Part shown: positions 1 through 8,197 of the stretch, piece after piece | Layout of the letters: every line of letters begins with the position of its first letter | Position numbering within the stretch: position 1 is the first letter of the stretch | DNA from: Aerococcus viridans | Lineage (GTDB): Bacteria; Bacillota; Bacilli; Lactobacillales; Aerococcaceae | NCBI RefSeq assembly: GCF_002871935.1 | Contig: NZ_PNHQ01000012.1 | Location: 4,114 to 68,113, forward strand | Reading direction: 5' to 3' | DNA length: 64,000 bases | Notes under the pieces: generated by a model | Seen by the model: the letters and a program-made list of their open reading frames with translations, nothing else | Database searches by the model: none | What the model was told of the DNA's origin: nothing | Position numbers and translations under genes: made by a program

Positions 1-1003
1 CTTGAGTGAAACATGGTAACACTGCGGCTGTCAGGATAACTGATGAGCCATTTTGTGCCATATCCAAAATGGCAATTGGTACAAGACCCCAGTGTAAACC
101 AAACATGACCATTACTTGCCATGCTGCCCCTAAAATAAATCCATAGATAATTGGACTAAAGTCATAAATTGATTGGAAAGCAATCCCAATCCAAGCAGAT
201 GCTGTATTCGCGATAGGTCCTACTAATAGGAAAGTTAATGGAATAGTTACTAATAAGGTAACCATTGGTACTGCGAATAATTTCAAAACATCTGGGGTAA
301 CTTTCTTCATAAATTTCTCAATTTTAGAAGCTACAAATATGGCTAGTAAGATCGGTAATACGGTGTTGTAGTAGCCACCCGCTGGTAGCGTAAAGTTTAA
401 CCCGAATATATTAGTTGCTTCAGTTAATGATTCAGCTAAACCTGGATATACTAATGCGCCTGCAATCGCAACTGCTGTATAAGTATTCATTTTGAATTTC
501 TTAGAAGCTGATACCGCTAATACCATTGGTAAGTATTGGAACAAGCCATCACCAATAGTATTCATTAAGATATAAATACCTGATGCTGTATCTACACCAG
601 TAGCCGCTAATAGGGCTGTCACCCCTTTTAAGATACCGGCAGCTGCTAAAGCGCCTAGGAAGGGTTGGAATAAGCCGGAAACAATATCGATAAACTGGTC
701 AAACAAGTTCCCTTTATCGCCGTCATCATCCGCATCTACTTCGCCACCACCAGCAAAGTTCCCAACTTTCAGTACCTCTTCATATACCTCTGGTACGTGG
801 TTTCCAATAACTACTTGGTATTGTCCTCCAGCTTTCATGACTGTGACCACACCATCACGCTTCTTCAAATATTCTGTATTGGCTTTGCTTTCGTCTTTTA
901 AATAGAAACGCAAACGTGTAACACAATGTCTTACTTCCTTAACATTCTCCTTACCGCCGACTTTGTCGACAATATCTTCAGCTAATTGGGTGTATTTCGC
1001 CAT
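1..1003 (-). CDS. bglP: PTS beta-glucoside transporter subunit IIBC(A), 5' part only
   Basis: Phosphotransferase permease that imports and phosphorylates beta-glucosides at the membrane. The visible 334 codons begin MAKYTQLAEDIVDKVGGKEN and carry an EIIB domain in the first ~90 residues, with the phosphorylated cysteine in HCVTRLRF. A hydrophobic EIIC domain with several membrane segments follows. The gene runs off the left edge, so whether a IIA domain is fused cannot be told. The start ATG is at 1003, preceded by a GGAG-type ribosome site. A RAT antiterminator and terminator lie directly upstream (1047-1177) and licT precedes them, the classic bgl layout. The exact sugar is inferred; sucrose or trehalose family members are the alternative. 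Confidence 0.9.
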   Translation of the reverse strand, partial: MAKYTQLAEDIVDKVGGKENVKEVRHCVTRLRFYLKDESKANTEYLKKRDGVVTVMKAGGQYQVVIGNHVPEVYEEVLKVGNFAGGGEVDADDDGDKGNLFDQFIDIVSGLFQPFLGALAAAGILKGVTALLAATGVDTASGIYILMNTIGDGLFQYLPMVLAVSASKKFKMNTYTAVAIAGALVYPGLAESLTEATNIFGLNFTLPAGGYYNTVLPILLAIFVASKIEKFMKKVTPDVLKLFAVPMVTLLVTIPLTFLLVGPIANTASAWIGIAFQSIYDFSPIIYGFILGAAWQVMVMFGLHWGLVPIAILDMAQNGSSVILTAAVLPCFTQ

Positions 1004-1046
1004 TTTCTCTACTCCTTTTCTTTTATAAAACCTAACTGACTATACA

Positions 1047-1177
1047 AAAAAGACCCACAAATCTATTTTTGAAATACCTTAGGATGGGCGTATGTGTAGG
1101 GAGGTACACACACGCCTATCCTAAGCTACTAATCAAATAGAAAATGCAGGTCTTGCCGGCCGAACCGTAACGAATCC
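1047..1177 (-). promoter_or_regulatory. RAT antiterminator and overlapping terminator upstream of bglP
   Basis: Read on the minus strand, 1177-1148 is a 30-nt RAT of the LicT/BglG type: it starts GGATTCGTTACGG and ends CGGCAAGACCT. Its 3' end (AAGACCTGCA) can instead pair with TGTGGGTCTT followed by a T run at about 1060-1047, forming an intrinsic terminator. Active LicT would bind the RAT and block the terminator. A second hairpin sits between the two halves (separate entry). Confidence 0.88.
1078..1125 (-). repeat. Strong inverted repeat inside the bglP leader
   Basis: A near-perfect inverted repeat with arms of about 20 bp: CTTAGGATAGGCGTGTGTGT is matched by the complementary arm ending CATCCTAAG. 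It lies between the RAT and the 3' half of the terminator stem. It is not needed for standard RAT function. It could shorten the loop of the terminator, or act as an RNA processing or stability element between licT and bglP. Confidence 0.7.
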
Positions 1178-1204
1178 AGTATTTTTCCGTAACTAGATAT
1201 CATT

Positions 1205-2068
1205 CTATTTTTCTTTATTAGCTGAATGGTTCACAAGATTTCCAATATGTAGGATTAAATATAATAATTCCATATCATTAACTTGCCAACCCTTAGCTTC
1301 TAATAGGTATTCCTTAATTTTATCGGCTGCTTCTTTCTCTTTTGGATAAGAGATGAAGGCCAATTCAACCATTCGGTCATTTTTAACCGGTTGGTCATTT
1401 TCTTACTCTTGTCCCTGTCGTATTAAGTAGTAACGAATATGGGTAACAAAACGTTGAAAATATACAGAATTCTCATCGATATCAATATTCGTAGCAAACT
1501 GAACAATTCGAATAATATCATTTGTCAACGCCATCTGCTCATAAGCAGATTGGTTAGCCGTTCGGTCCAGTTGTGCATTTACAAAATGTAGGGTGATTGC
1601 AGCGACTTCTGTTTGCGGAAAATTCGGTGACAATTTTTGTCGAACCAAGTCCACCGCCTCTTCAGCGATCGCATACTCTTTAGGGTAAATCCTTTTTATT
1701 TCCCATTGCATGGGATTCATCAAATCGGGATCTTGTTTTTGCTGATGAATCGCAAATAAGATATGGTCGGTCAGTGTAAGGAAGAGATTAGGATTGAATG
1801 CCACATCCATCTTCTTCTTGAAGAGGGATACGATTTTATAAATCCAATACATTTCTTCCTCACTAGCATTTGTCATCACCATCAAAATGTGTTCGAGATC
1901 AACGTCTCCTTCAGGATAATAACGTTTTTCAATTTTGTTGCCATCGATTGGATCGCCAACCTTGGCTTGGAAGCCTAACCCTTTTCCAATTAAAATCATC
2001 TCACGTCCGTCATCATCACTTGAAAATACGACATTATTATTAATACGCTTTACAATTTTAAAACAAAT
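1205..2068 (-). pseudogene. licT: BglG/LicT-family antiterminator, interrupted by an in-frame stop
   Basis: RNA-binding antiterminator with an N-terminal CAT domain (KRINNNVVF, then GKGLGFQAK) and two PRD domains. Translation from the CAT domain runs to RQGQE and meets TAA at 1403-1405, inside PRD2. The same frame then continues for about 65 codons of convincing PRD2 sequence (MELLYLILHIGNLVNHS) to a TAG at 1205-1207. Total length (about 287 codons) equals the family norm, so this is a nonsense change, not a short gene. The N-terminus also lacks an ATG: the usual MKI position reads TTT AAA ATT. The only start with good spacing from AGAAGG (2083-2078) is an ATT at 2068. Both faults suggest loss of function, unless ATT initiation and readthrough occur or the base calls are wrong. 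Confidence 0.8.
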
Positions 2069-2104
2069 TTCCCCACACCTTCTCTCGATGACTTGATGGG
2101 AACA

Positions 2105-2212
2105 AGCCTATATATACAAAAAGACCAGAGCAAAAAAGTCTGAATATTAGTCCTTAGGCTAATATACGATAACTTTGATGCCTGGTCTTGCCGGCCGCAC
2201 CGTAACGAATCC
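2105..2212 (-). promoter_or_regulatory. RAT antiterminator and terminator upstream of licT
   Basis: A second 30-nt RAT, 2212-2183 on the minus strand, differs from the one before bglP at only a couple of positions (GGTGCGG for GGTTCGG in the middle, and the last base). Its end AAGACCAG can pair with CTGGTCTT plus a T run around 2121, giving a terminator. A small hairpin (TATTAGCC and its partner) lies in the loop. This autoregulatory leader is typical of bglG/licT operons. Confidence 0.88.
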
Positions 2213-2246
2213 AGTATACAGAGTACTTGTTCTTTATCTAAGTGCA

Positions 2247-2295
2247 ATAATACCTCGCAATGGAAACGTTGTCAAGATATTTCGAAAACGTTTTC
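2247..2295 (-). promoter_or_regulatory. bgl promoter with overlapping cre sites
   Basis: On the minus strand TTGACA (2275-2270) and TATTAT (2252-2247) are separated by 17 bp, a near-ideal SigA promoter. Plus-strand bases 2261-2274, TGGAAACGTTGTCA, match the CcpA operator pattern TGNNANCGNTNNCA at every defined base and overlap the -35 box. A second symmetric site, GAAAACGTTTTC (2284-2295), lies just upstream. Strong glucose repression of licT-bglP is inferred. Confidence 0.8.
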
Positions 2296-2387
2296 TAAAT
2301 TTTTTTGAATGCCCATTAAAACAATGATGATTTGAGCTTAAAATAACAATAATCATTAAGCATTCTATTATTATTATTCAATAAAAT

Positions 2388-2416
2388 AAAAAACACCCTC
2401 ATCGCTTGAGGGTGAA
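2388..2416 (-). terminator. Intrinsic terminator after ilvA and/or a candidate small RNA
   Basis: Minus-strand hairpin CACCCTCAAGCGATGAGGGTG followed by TTTTTT. It closes the ilvBNCA transcript and would also end the candidate small RNA starting near 2474. Confidence 0.85.
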
Positions 2417-2474
2417 AAAGGAAAAAAACAAAAATGAAAGGATGATGCAATCTATTAGAGGTCTAGATTGCCTC
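2388..2474 (-). ncRNA. Candidate small RNA with an upstream cre-like site
   Basis: An extended -10 (TGCTATAAT, TATAAT at 2486-2481 on the minus strand) with a weak TTTCAT at 17 bp spacing predicts a start near 2474. The ~87-nt transcript would have a hairpin (GCAATCTA pairing with TAGATTGC), a C/U-rich unpaired stretch (CATCATCCTTTCAT and TCCTTTTTC) that could pair with Shine-Dalgarno sites, and the terminator at 2416-2388. A cre-like palindrome, TGAAACGTTTTCA (2519-2531), sits about 50 bp upstream of the start, a position where CcpA can activate. There is no open frame of note. It could instead be just the 3' UTR of ilvA; transcription is not shown by sequence alone. Confidence 0.45.
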
Positions 2475-2577
2475 AAAAACATTATAGCATGGTACAAATA
2501 AAAATGAAAGCCTTTTTATGAAACGTTTTCAATGTTGTTGTTATAGGTTTTTTCTATCATTTATGATCAATGGGGAT

Positions 2578-3837
2578 TTAGACTAAAAATTCGTATAAAG
2601 TTGGATTTTCCGATACAGAAATATAATTTGCATCGAAATTCTTTAATCTCTCTAATAATCCTGGTAGGGTTTCATAATCACCTAGTAGGATACCAACTAG
2701 GGCTGGGCCATTTGAGCGAGAAATTTTTTTGGTATATTCAAACTTAGCGATATCATCGTCTGGCCCCAAAACGTCCGTTAAAAATTCTTTTAAGGCACCC
2801 GGTCGTTGCGGAAAATTCACTACAAAATATTGTTTGGTTCCTGAATAAATCAATGCTTTCTCCTCAATTTCGGCCATACGGTTAATGTCATTATTCCCCC
2901 CAGAAATGATGCAGACGACTGTTTTACCAACTAGGTCGTCTCCCATATTATCTAAGGCAGATACAGTCAAAGCGCCTGAAGGCTCGGCTACAATAGCTTG
3001 TTTGGTGTACAAATCAATAATTGTCCCCGCAATTTTGCCTTCTTCAACGGTTTCAAGACGGTCGATATTATCCTTAGCATATTCGAAGGTGATATCTCCT
3101 ACCTTACCAACTGCTGTACCATCCGCAAATTTGTTCACTTTCTCAAGTGCTGTCGGCTGACCGTGGTCAAGGGCCAGTTTCATGGACGCTGCACCGGCTG
3201 GTTCAACGCCAACAATTTTGGTTTCAGGCATCGCTTCACGGACATAAGCTGATACACCAGAGATCAATCCACCCCCACCGATGGGCACTAAAACATAGTC
3301 TGCAGTTTCCCCGTCGGCAGTTAGACTGTGGTGGATTTCAACAGCTAATGACCCTTGGCCTGCAATGACATTTTCATCATCATAAGGCTCAATAAAAGTC
3401 ATCTGGTGTTCAGCACCATATTCATGCGCAGCATGATTACAGGCATCAAAGGTATCTCCTTCAATCACAATATTCACGTAGTCACCGCCAAAGTATTTTA
3501 CTTGGTTAATTTTTTGAGCGGGTGTCGTATTCGGCATATAAATCGTCGCCATCACTTGTTTTTCATTACAAGCAAAGGCTACCCCTTGGGCATGGTTACC
3601 GGCTGAGGCACAGATAACACCTTTAGCTAGATCTTCTTCACTGAGTTCACTAATTGAATAGTAAGCGCCCCTTAATTTAAATGAACGAACAACCTGTAAG
3701 TCCTCTCGTTTCAAGTAAATATTGGCTTGGTACGTCTCAGATAAGTATTGATCATATTGTAAAGGTGTCTGCTTGACGACCGACTGTAATTTTTTATAGG
3801 CACTTAGTACCTTCTCCTTGTTGACGCGTTTGACCAT
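2578..3837 (-). CDS. ilvA: Threonine dehydratase (threonine ammonia-lyase), biosynthetic
   Basis: PLP enzyme that deaminates threonine to 2-oxobutanoate, the first step to isoleucine. The PLP lysine is in SFKLRGAYY and the glycine-rich phosphate loop is IGGGGLISG. A C-terminal ACT-like domain starting near TKQYFVVNFPQRPG is the short regulatory form used for isoleucine feedback. The 419-residue length fits Gram-positive IlvA. I chose the ATG at 3837 (MVKRVNKEK) because GAGGG lies 7 bases before it; an upstream ATG at 3855 has a poorer site. It is last in ilvB-ilvN-ilvC-ilvA. ilvD is not in this window. Confidence 0.95.
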   Translation of the reverse strand: MVKRVNKEKVLSAYKKLQSVVKQTPLQYDQYLSETYQANIYLKREDLQVVRSFKLRGAYYSISELSEEDLAKGVICASAGNHAQGVAFACNEKQVMATIYMPNTTPAQKINQVKYFGGDYVNIVIEGDTFDACNHAAHEYGAEHQMTFIEPYDDENVIAGQGSLAVEIHHSLTADGETADYVLVPIGGGGLISGVSAYVREAMPETKIVGVEPAGAASMKLALDHGQPTALEKVNKFADGTAVGKVGDITFEYAKDNIDRLETVEEGKIAGTIIDLYTKQAIVAEPSGALTVSALDNMGDDLVGKTVVCIISGGNNDINRMAEIEEKALIYSGTKQYFVVNFPQRPGALKEFLTDVLGPDDDIAKFEYTKKISRSNGPALVGILLGDYETLPGLLERLKNFDANYISVSENPTLYEFLV

Positions 3838-3876
3838 ATAGTTTCCCTCTTTCATCTTGACCCTTTTTTTATAGCT

Positions 3877-4935
<1,059 letters not shown>

Positions 4936-4949
4936 TTAAAGTAATTTAC

Positions 4950-5204
4950 TTATCCCAGTTCAGATGGGTCTAATTGTTGTGCACTCACCACATCCACTTG
5001 CTTTAATAATTGTCTGGTCAAAAGGGTCGCTGCGTCTAAATCTTGAAAATTAATGCCAATTGTAATATAGGAAATCGCTGGATCCTCTGTACCTGCTAAG
5101 GCCAAGGTATCAATGTTATAACGCGGCTTGAGGACAACTTGCGTCACTCGGTTTAAGACACCCGGTCTGTTCACTACCTTTAATTGAATAAATTGAAAGA
5201 TCAT
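4950..5204 (-). CDS. ilvN: Acetolactate synthase small (regulatory) subunit
   Basis: ACT-domain subunit that confers valine feedback on the IlvB catalytic subunit. At 84 residues it holds only the ACT domain (LKVVNRPGVLNRVTQVV), like the short small subunits of many Firmicutes, without the C-terminal domain of long IlvH. Its ATG overlaps the ilvB stop by four bases (ATGA), which points to translational coupling and equal subunit supply. Confidence 0.93.
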   Translation of the reverse strand: MIFQFIQLKVVNRPGVLNRVTQVVLKPRYNIDTLALAGTEDPAISYITIGINFQDLDAATLLTRQLLKQVDVVSAQQLDPSELG

Positions 5205-6901
5205 GACAAGCCCTCCATTTCATTATTTGCCTTACCAGATGGCACCATTGGGGTAACGCTCTCGTATTTATCGATTAAGACTTCTAAAACATAAGCCCCA
5301 TCATAAGCCAACATCTCATCTACCGCCGCCTGCATATCCGCTGGGTCCGTTACCTTAGCCGCCTTCACGCCTAAAGCTTCTGACAATTTCACGAAGTCTG
5401 GCAAACTCGATCCAAATTCAGAATGTGAATAACGGTCTGAATAGAAAGCATGTTGCCACTGATGCACCATCCCAAGCACCGTATTATTTAAAATAATAAA
5501 TTTTGGTTGGATACCGTAATGCTGAATGATATTCAATTCCTGATTGGTCATTTGGAAACCACCGTCACCCATGATCCCTACAACAGGATGTTTCGCATCT
5601 GCCGCGAATGACGCTCCAATCGTTGCTGGCACACCGTAACCCATAGTACCTAAACCACCTGAAGTTAAGTTTTGGCCAGGGAATTGGTAAGGGTAATACT
5701 GAGCAGCCCACATTTGATGTTGGCCAACATCGGTCACAATATAGGCCTGACCGTCTGTTGCCTTACCTAAGTAATCCAGTACCGCTTGTGGTCGAATCGT
5801 ATCTGTCATCTCTGGCACTCGAGTGGGATGTAGCGCTTGATTATCCGCTTGGTGGGTCAACCAATCTGTCTTATCAGACCAACCTGCAATAGGTTCTTGT
5901 AAAAGAGCATCCAATACCTTTTTAGCATCTGCTAATAAAGTAATATCCGGTTGGATGATTTTGCCAATCTCCGCTAGATCAATATCTACATGGATAATCT
6001 TGGCATTTGGTGCGAAATTATTAGGATTAGAGGCTACTCGGTCATCGAAGCGACTGCCAATATTCAAGAGACAATCTGTCTCCATCAAAGCCATATTGGC
6101 GGCGTACGTACCATGCATCCCTGCCATTCCTAGATTTAATGGATCATCACTAGCAAGTAATCCAATCCCTAATAAGGTATGCGTTACCGGAATATTGTAA
6201 CGATGGACAAAATCCCGCAGTTCTTGATATGCTTTGGATTTTACAATACCATTTCCCACTAACAACAAGGGTTTGTCAGCTGCAAGCAAGGCTTCCTTAA
6301 TTGCAGCCACCGCTTCCAAGTCTAAGTCATCTTCCAAGTAGTAACCGGGTAAGTCAAAGTGGTCATCAATGTCTTTTAAGGCTACTTCCTGAACACCAAT
6401 GTCTTTAGGAATATCTACTAAAACAGGACCTTTTCGACCAGAATTAGCTAAATAGAAAGCTTCCTTAATAATGCGTGGTATATCTTTAGCATCTTCGACT
6501 TGGTAGGCATATTTTGTGATTGGCGTCATTAAAGAGACAACGTCGGTTTCCTGAAAGGCGTCTTTCCCAATACCAGATGTCGTTACCTGACCCGAAATGA
6601 CGACTAGAGGCACCGAATCCATCTGCGCTGTTGCCACCGCTGTGACAATATTTGTCGCTCCCGGTCCACTAGTTGTCACCGCTACACCCACTTTGTCAGC
6701 CACGCGGGCATAGCCATCTGCCATATGACCAGCGCCTTGTTCATGACGAGCTAAGATGTGATTGACGTTCTGGCGGAAAAATTCATCATAAATATGTAAT
6801 GCTGCACCACCAGGATAGCCAAAGATGATCTCTACACCTTCATCTCGCAAGGCATTGACGAGTAACTCTGTTCCTATACTGGTCTTCTTCGTTCTCTCCA
6901 C
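5201..6901 (-). CDS. ilvB: Acetolactate synthase large (catalytic) subunit
   Basis: ThDP enzyme that joins two pyruvates, or pyruvate and 2-oxobutanoate, in branched-chain amino acid synthesis. The catalytic glutamate region is ARHEQGAGHMADGYAR, the N-terminal glycine motif is GYPGGAALHIYDEF, and the ThDP/Mg motif begins GDGGFQMTNQE. FAD-domain and PYR/PP domains are complete at 566 residues. The start is a GTG at 6901 (MERTKKTS) after a GGGGTG site. It is the first structural gene behind the leader-peptide attenuator at 6951-7094. Confidence 0.95.
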   Translation of the reverse strand: MERTKKTSIGTELLVNALRDEGVEIIFGYPGGAALHIYDEFFRQNVNHILARHEQGAGHMADGYARVADKVGVAVTTSGPGATNIVTAVATAQMDSVPLVVISGQVTTSGIGKDAFQETDVVSLMTPITKYAYQVEDAKDIPRIIKEAFYLANSGRKGPVLVDIPKDIGVQEVALKDIDDHFDLPGYYLEDDLDLEAVAAIKEALLAADKPLLLVGNGIVKSKAYQELRDFVHRYNIPVTHTLLGIGLLASDDPLNLGMAGMHGTYAANMALMETDCLLNIGSRFDDRVASNPNNFAPNAKIIHVDIDLAEIGKIIQPDITLLADAKKVLDALLQEPIAGWSDKTDWLTHQADNQALHPTRVPEMTDTIRPQAVLDYLGKATDGQAYIVTDVGQHQMWAAQYYPYQFPGQNLTSGGLGTMGYGVPATIGASFAADAKHPVVGIMGDGGFQMTNQELNIIQHYGIQPKFIILNNTVLGMVHQWQHAFYSDRYSHSEFGSSLPDFVKLSEALGVKAAKVTDPADMQAAVDEMLAYDGAYVLEVLIDKYESVTPMVPSGKANNEMEGLS

Positions 6902-6955
6902 ATGAGCACCCCATTTCTTTAAATTCCATTTTTAAGTATTGAAAACAATAAAAAA

Positions 6956-6984
6956 GGCATCCCACATACACTATGTGGGATGCC
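6956..6984 (-). terminator. Attenuator terminator of the ilv operon
   Basis: A perfect 13-bp stem (GGCATCCCACATA pairing with TATGTGGGATGCC) followed by TTTTTTA on the minus strand, 55 bp before ilvB. Upstream bases GGACT/AGTCC and GGGACT can form alternative hairpins (about 7005-7040 and 6985-7010) that would compete with it, as expected of an attenuator. Confidence 0.9.
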
Positions 6985-7037
6985 AAGTCCCACTCAACAT
7001 CGAATAGGACTCAAATTAACAGCTGTTAATTCCAGTC

Positions 7038-7094
7038 CTAAGTCACGATAATGACTACAATATTAAAATTCGCTGCTTTGAACGATTTCATCAT
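7038..7094 (-). CDS. ilv leader peptide (18 residues)
   Basis: A short frame with a good ribosome site (AAAGGAG, 8 bases before ATG at 7094) encodes MMKSFKAANFNIVVIIVT. The block I-V-V-I-I-V near its end is what ribosome-stalling attenuation for isoleucine and valine requires. The hairpins and terminator follow directly. It is inferred to sense charged tRNA-Ile/Val and control ilvBNCA. The block contains no leucine codon. Confidence 0.88.
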   Translation of the reverse strand: MMKSFKAANFNIVVIIVT

Positions 7095-7135
7095 GAGTGA
7101 AACTCCTTTCGTCTTTTTAATGATTCAATAACGAA

Positions 7136-7164
7136 AGTATACTGAGAACTCTTTAACTTGTCAA
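7136..7164 (-). promoter_or_regulatory. ilv operon promoter
   Basis: Minus-strand TTGACA (7164-7159) and TATACT (7141-7136) with a 17-bp spacer; transcription would start near 7129, about 35 bases before the leader peptide ATG. Confidence 0.8.
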
Positions 7165-7284
7165 TGGATTATTTTAATTGTATTCTAATTTATATCTTAA
7201 TCATTCACCATATTGACATTCTATATTGGTATGATAAGTTTAAATCAGTACAATATTTGACTTAATTTAGAAAGGATACGTCCT

Positions 7285-8082
7285 ATGACAACTACCCAAG
7301 GAAAACCTATTATCGAGTTAGACAAAGTTTGCTTTAACCGCCAAGATAAATCCATTCTAAAAAACATTCAATGGACAATCAACCAAGGGCAACACTGGGC
7401 GCTTCTTGGCCTAAACGGATCGGGAAAGTCTTCCATCATTAACATCCTAACAGGCTACCGCTTTCCCTCTAGTGGCCAAGTGAAAGTGCTTGATCAATTA
7501 TTTGGCGTATCTTCAATTCCTGACTTACAAAAGCGGATTGGCATAGTCTCTGCTTGGATTAGCCAAGAAATCCCCAGTCATCTATCTGTATTGGAGACCA
7601 TCATTTCAGGTAAATTCGCTAGTCTTGGTCTATATAAGAAAGTAACTGATGACTTCATTTTAGAAGCTGAAGACCTCTTAACTACCTTTAATTTCCAAGC
7701 TTTCAAAGATCGAAGAATGGCAACGTTGTCTCAAGGCGAACGACAGACCGTATTCATTCTGCGGGCTTTAATGGCAGAACCAGAACTTTTGATTTTGGAT
7801 GAACCAACAAGTGGTTTAGATTTATTTGCCCGGGAAAATCTTTTAGCCATGCTAGACCAATTAGCTAAAGAAAAACCTGAGGTTACGCAATTAATGGTTA
7901 CCCATCATACAGAAGAAATTATTCCTTTATATCAAAAAATCTGTTTATTAAAAGATGGAGAAATCTTTGCTAAAGGTGAACGTTCCTTAATGCTTGATCC
8001 CGACCGATTGCATGATTTTTATGGTCAACCTGTGCTCTTACGCCCTTTTAAAAAAGGTCGTATTCTAGTGATGCCTAGATAA
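7285..8082 (+). CDS. ABC transporter ATP-binding protein, YlmA-like
   Basis: Cytoplasmic ATPase with Walker A GLNGSGKSS (about residue 44), Q-loop near VSAWISQE, signature LSQGERQ and Walker B LLILDEPTSGLD, then the H-loop VTHHTEEI. It is a single-domain ATPase of 265 residues of the kind annotated YlmA or ModF-like. No permease gene is adjacent: the flanking genes face other ways. So the partner is unknown, and it may act as a soluble ABC protein or with a distant permease. A bidirectional terminator follows at once. Confidence 0.85.
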   Translation: MTTTQGKPIIELDKVCFNRQDKSILKNIQWTINQGQHWALLGLNGSGKSSIINILTGYRFPSSGQVKVLDQLFGVSSIPDLQKRIGIVSAWISQEIPSHLSVLETIISGKFASLGLYKKVTDDFILEAEDLLTTFNFQAFKDRRMATLSQGERQTVFILRALMAEPELLILDEPTSGLDLFARENLLAMLDQLAKEKPEVTQLMVTHHTEEIIPLYQKICLLKDGEIFAKGERSLMLDPDRLHDFYGQPVLLRPFKKGRILVMPR

Positions 8083-8092
8083 TTAGCAAATT

Positions 8093-8142
8093 AAAAAAAG
8101 ATGGTTTTAATTCAGTGTAGCTGAATTGAAACCATCTTTTTT
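8093..8142. terminator. Bidirectional terminator
   Basis: AAGATGGTTT(T)AATTCAG and its complementary arm, flanked by A-run and T-run, so it can end transcripts of the ABC gene (+) and of the facing hydrolase gene (-). Confidence 0.85.
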
Positions 8143-8197
8143 TGCTTTTAAGTGATCTAAGTAAACGACTCTTCATCTACAAAAATAGCTCGAAAAT

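Noticed and set aside
2050-2247. 65-codon frame on the minus strand covering the licT leader
   Set aside because: It runs through the RAT and terminator, which explain the sequence better; no ribosome site or similarity.
3355-3606. Plus-strand frames within ilvA, and similar antisense frames within ilvB, proS, tcyP, licT, pcp/DUF979 and others
   Set aside because: They are shadows of well-supported genes on the other strand, with no ribosome sites.
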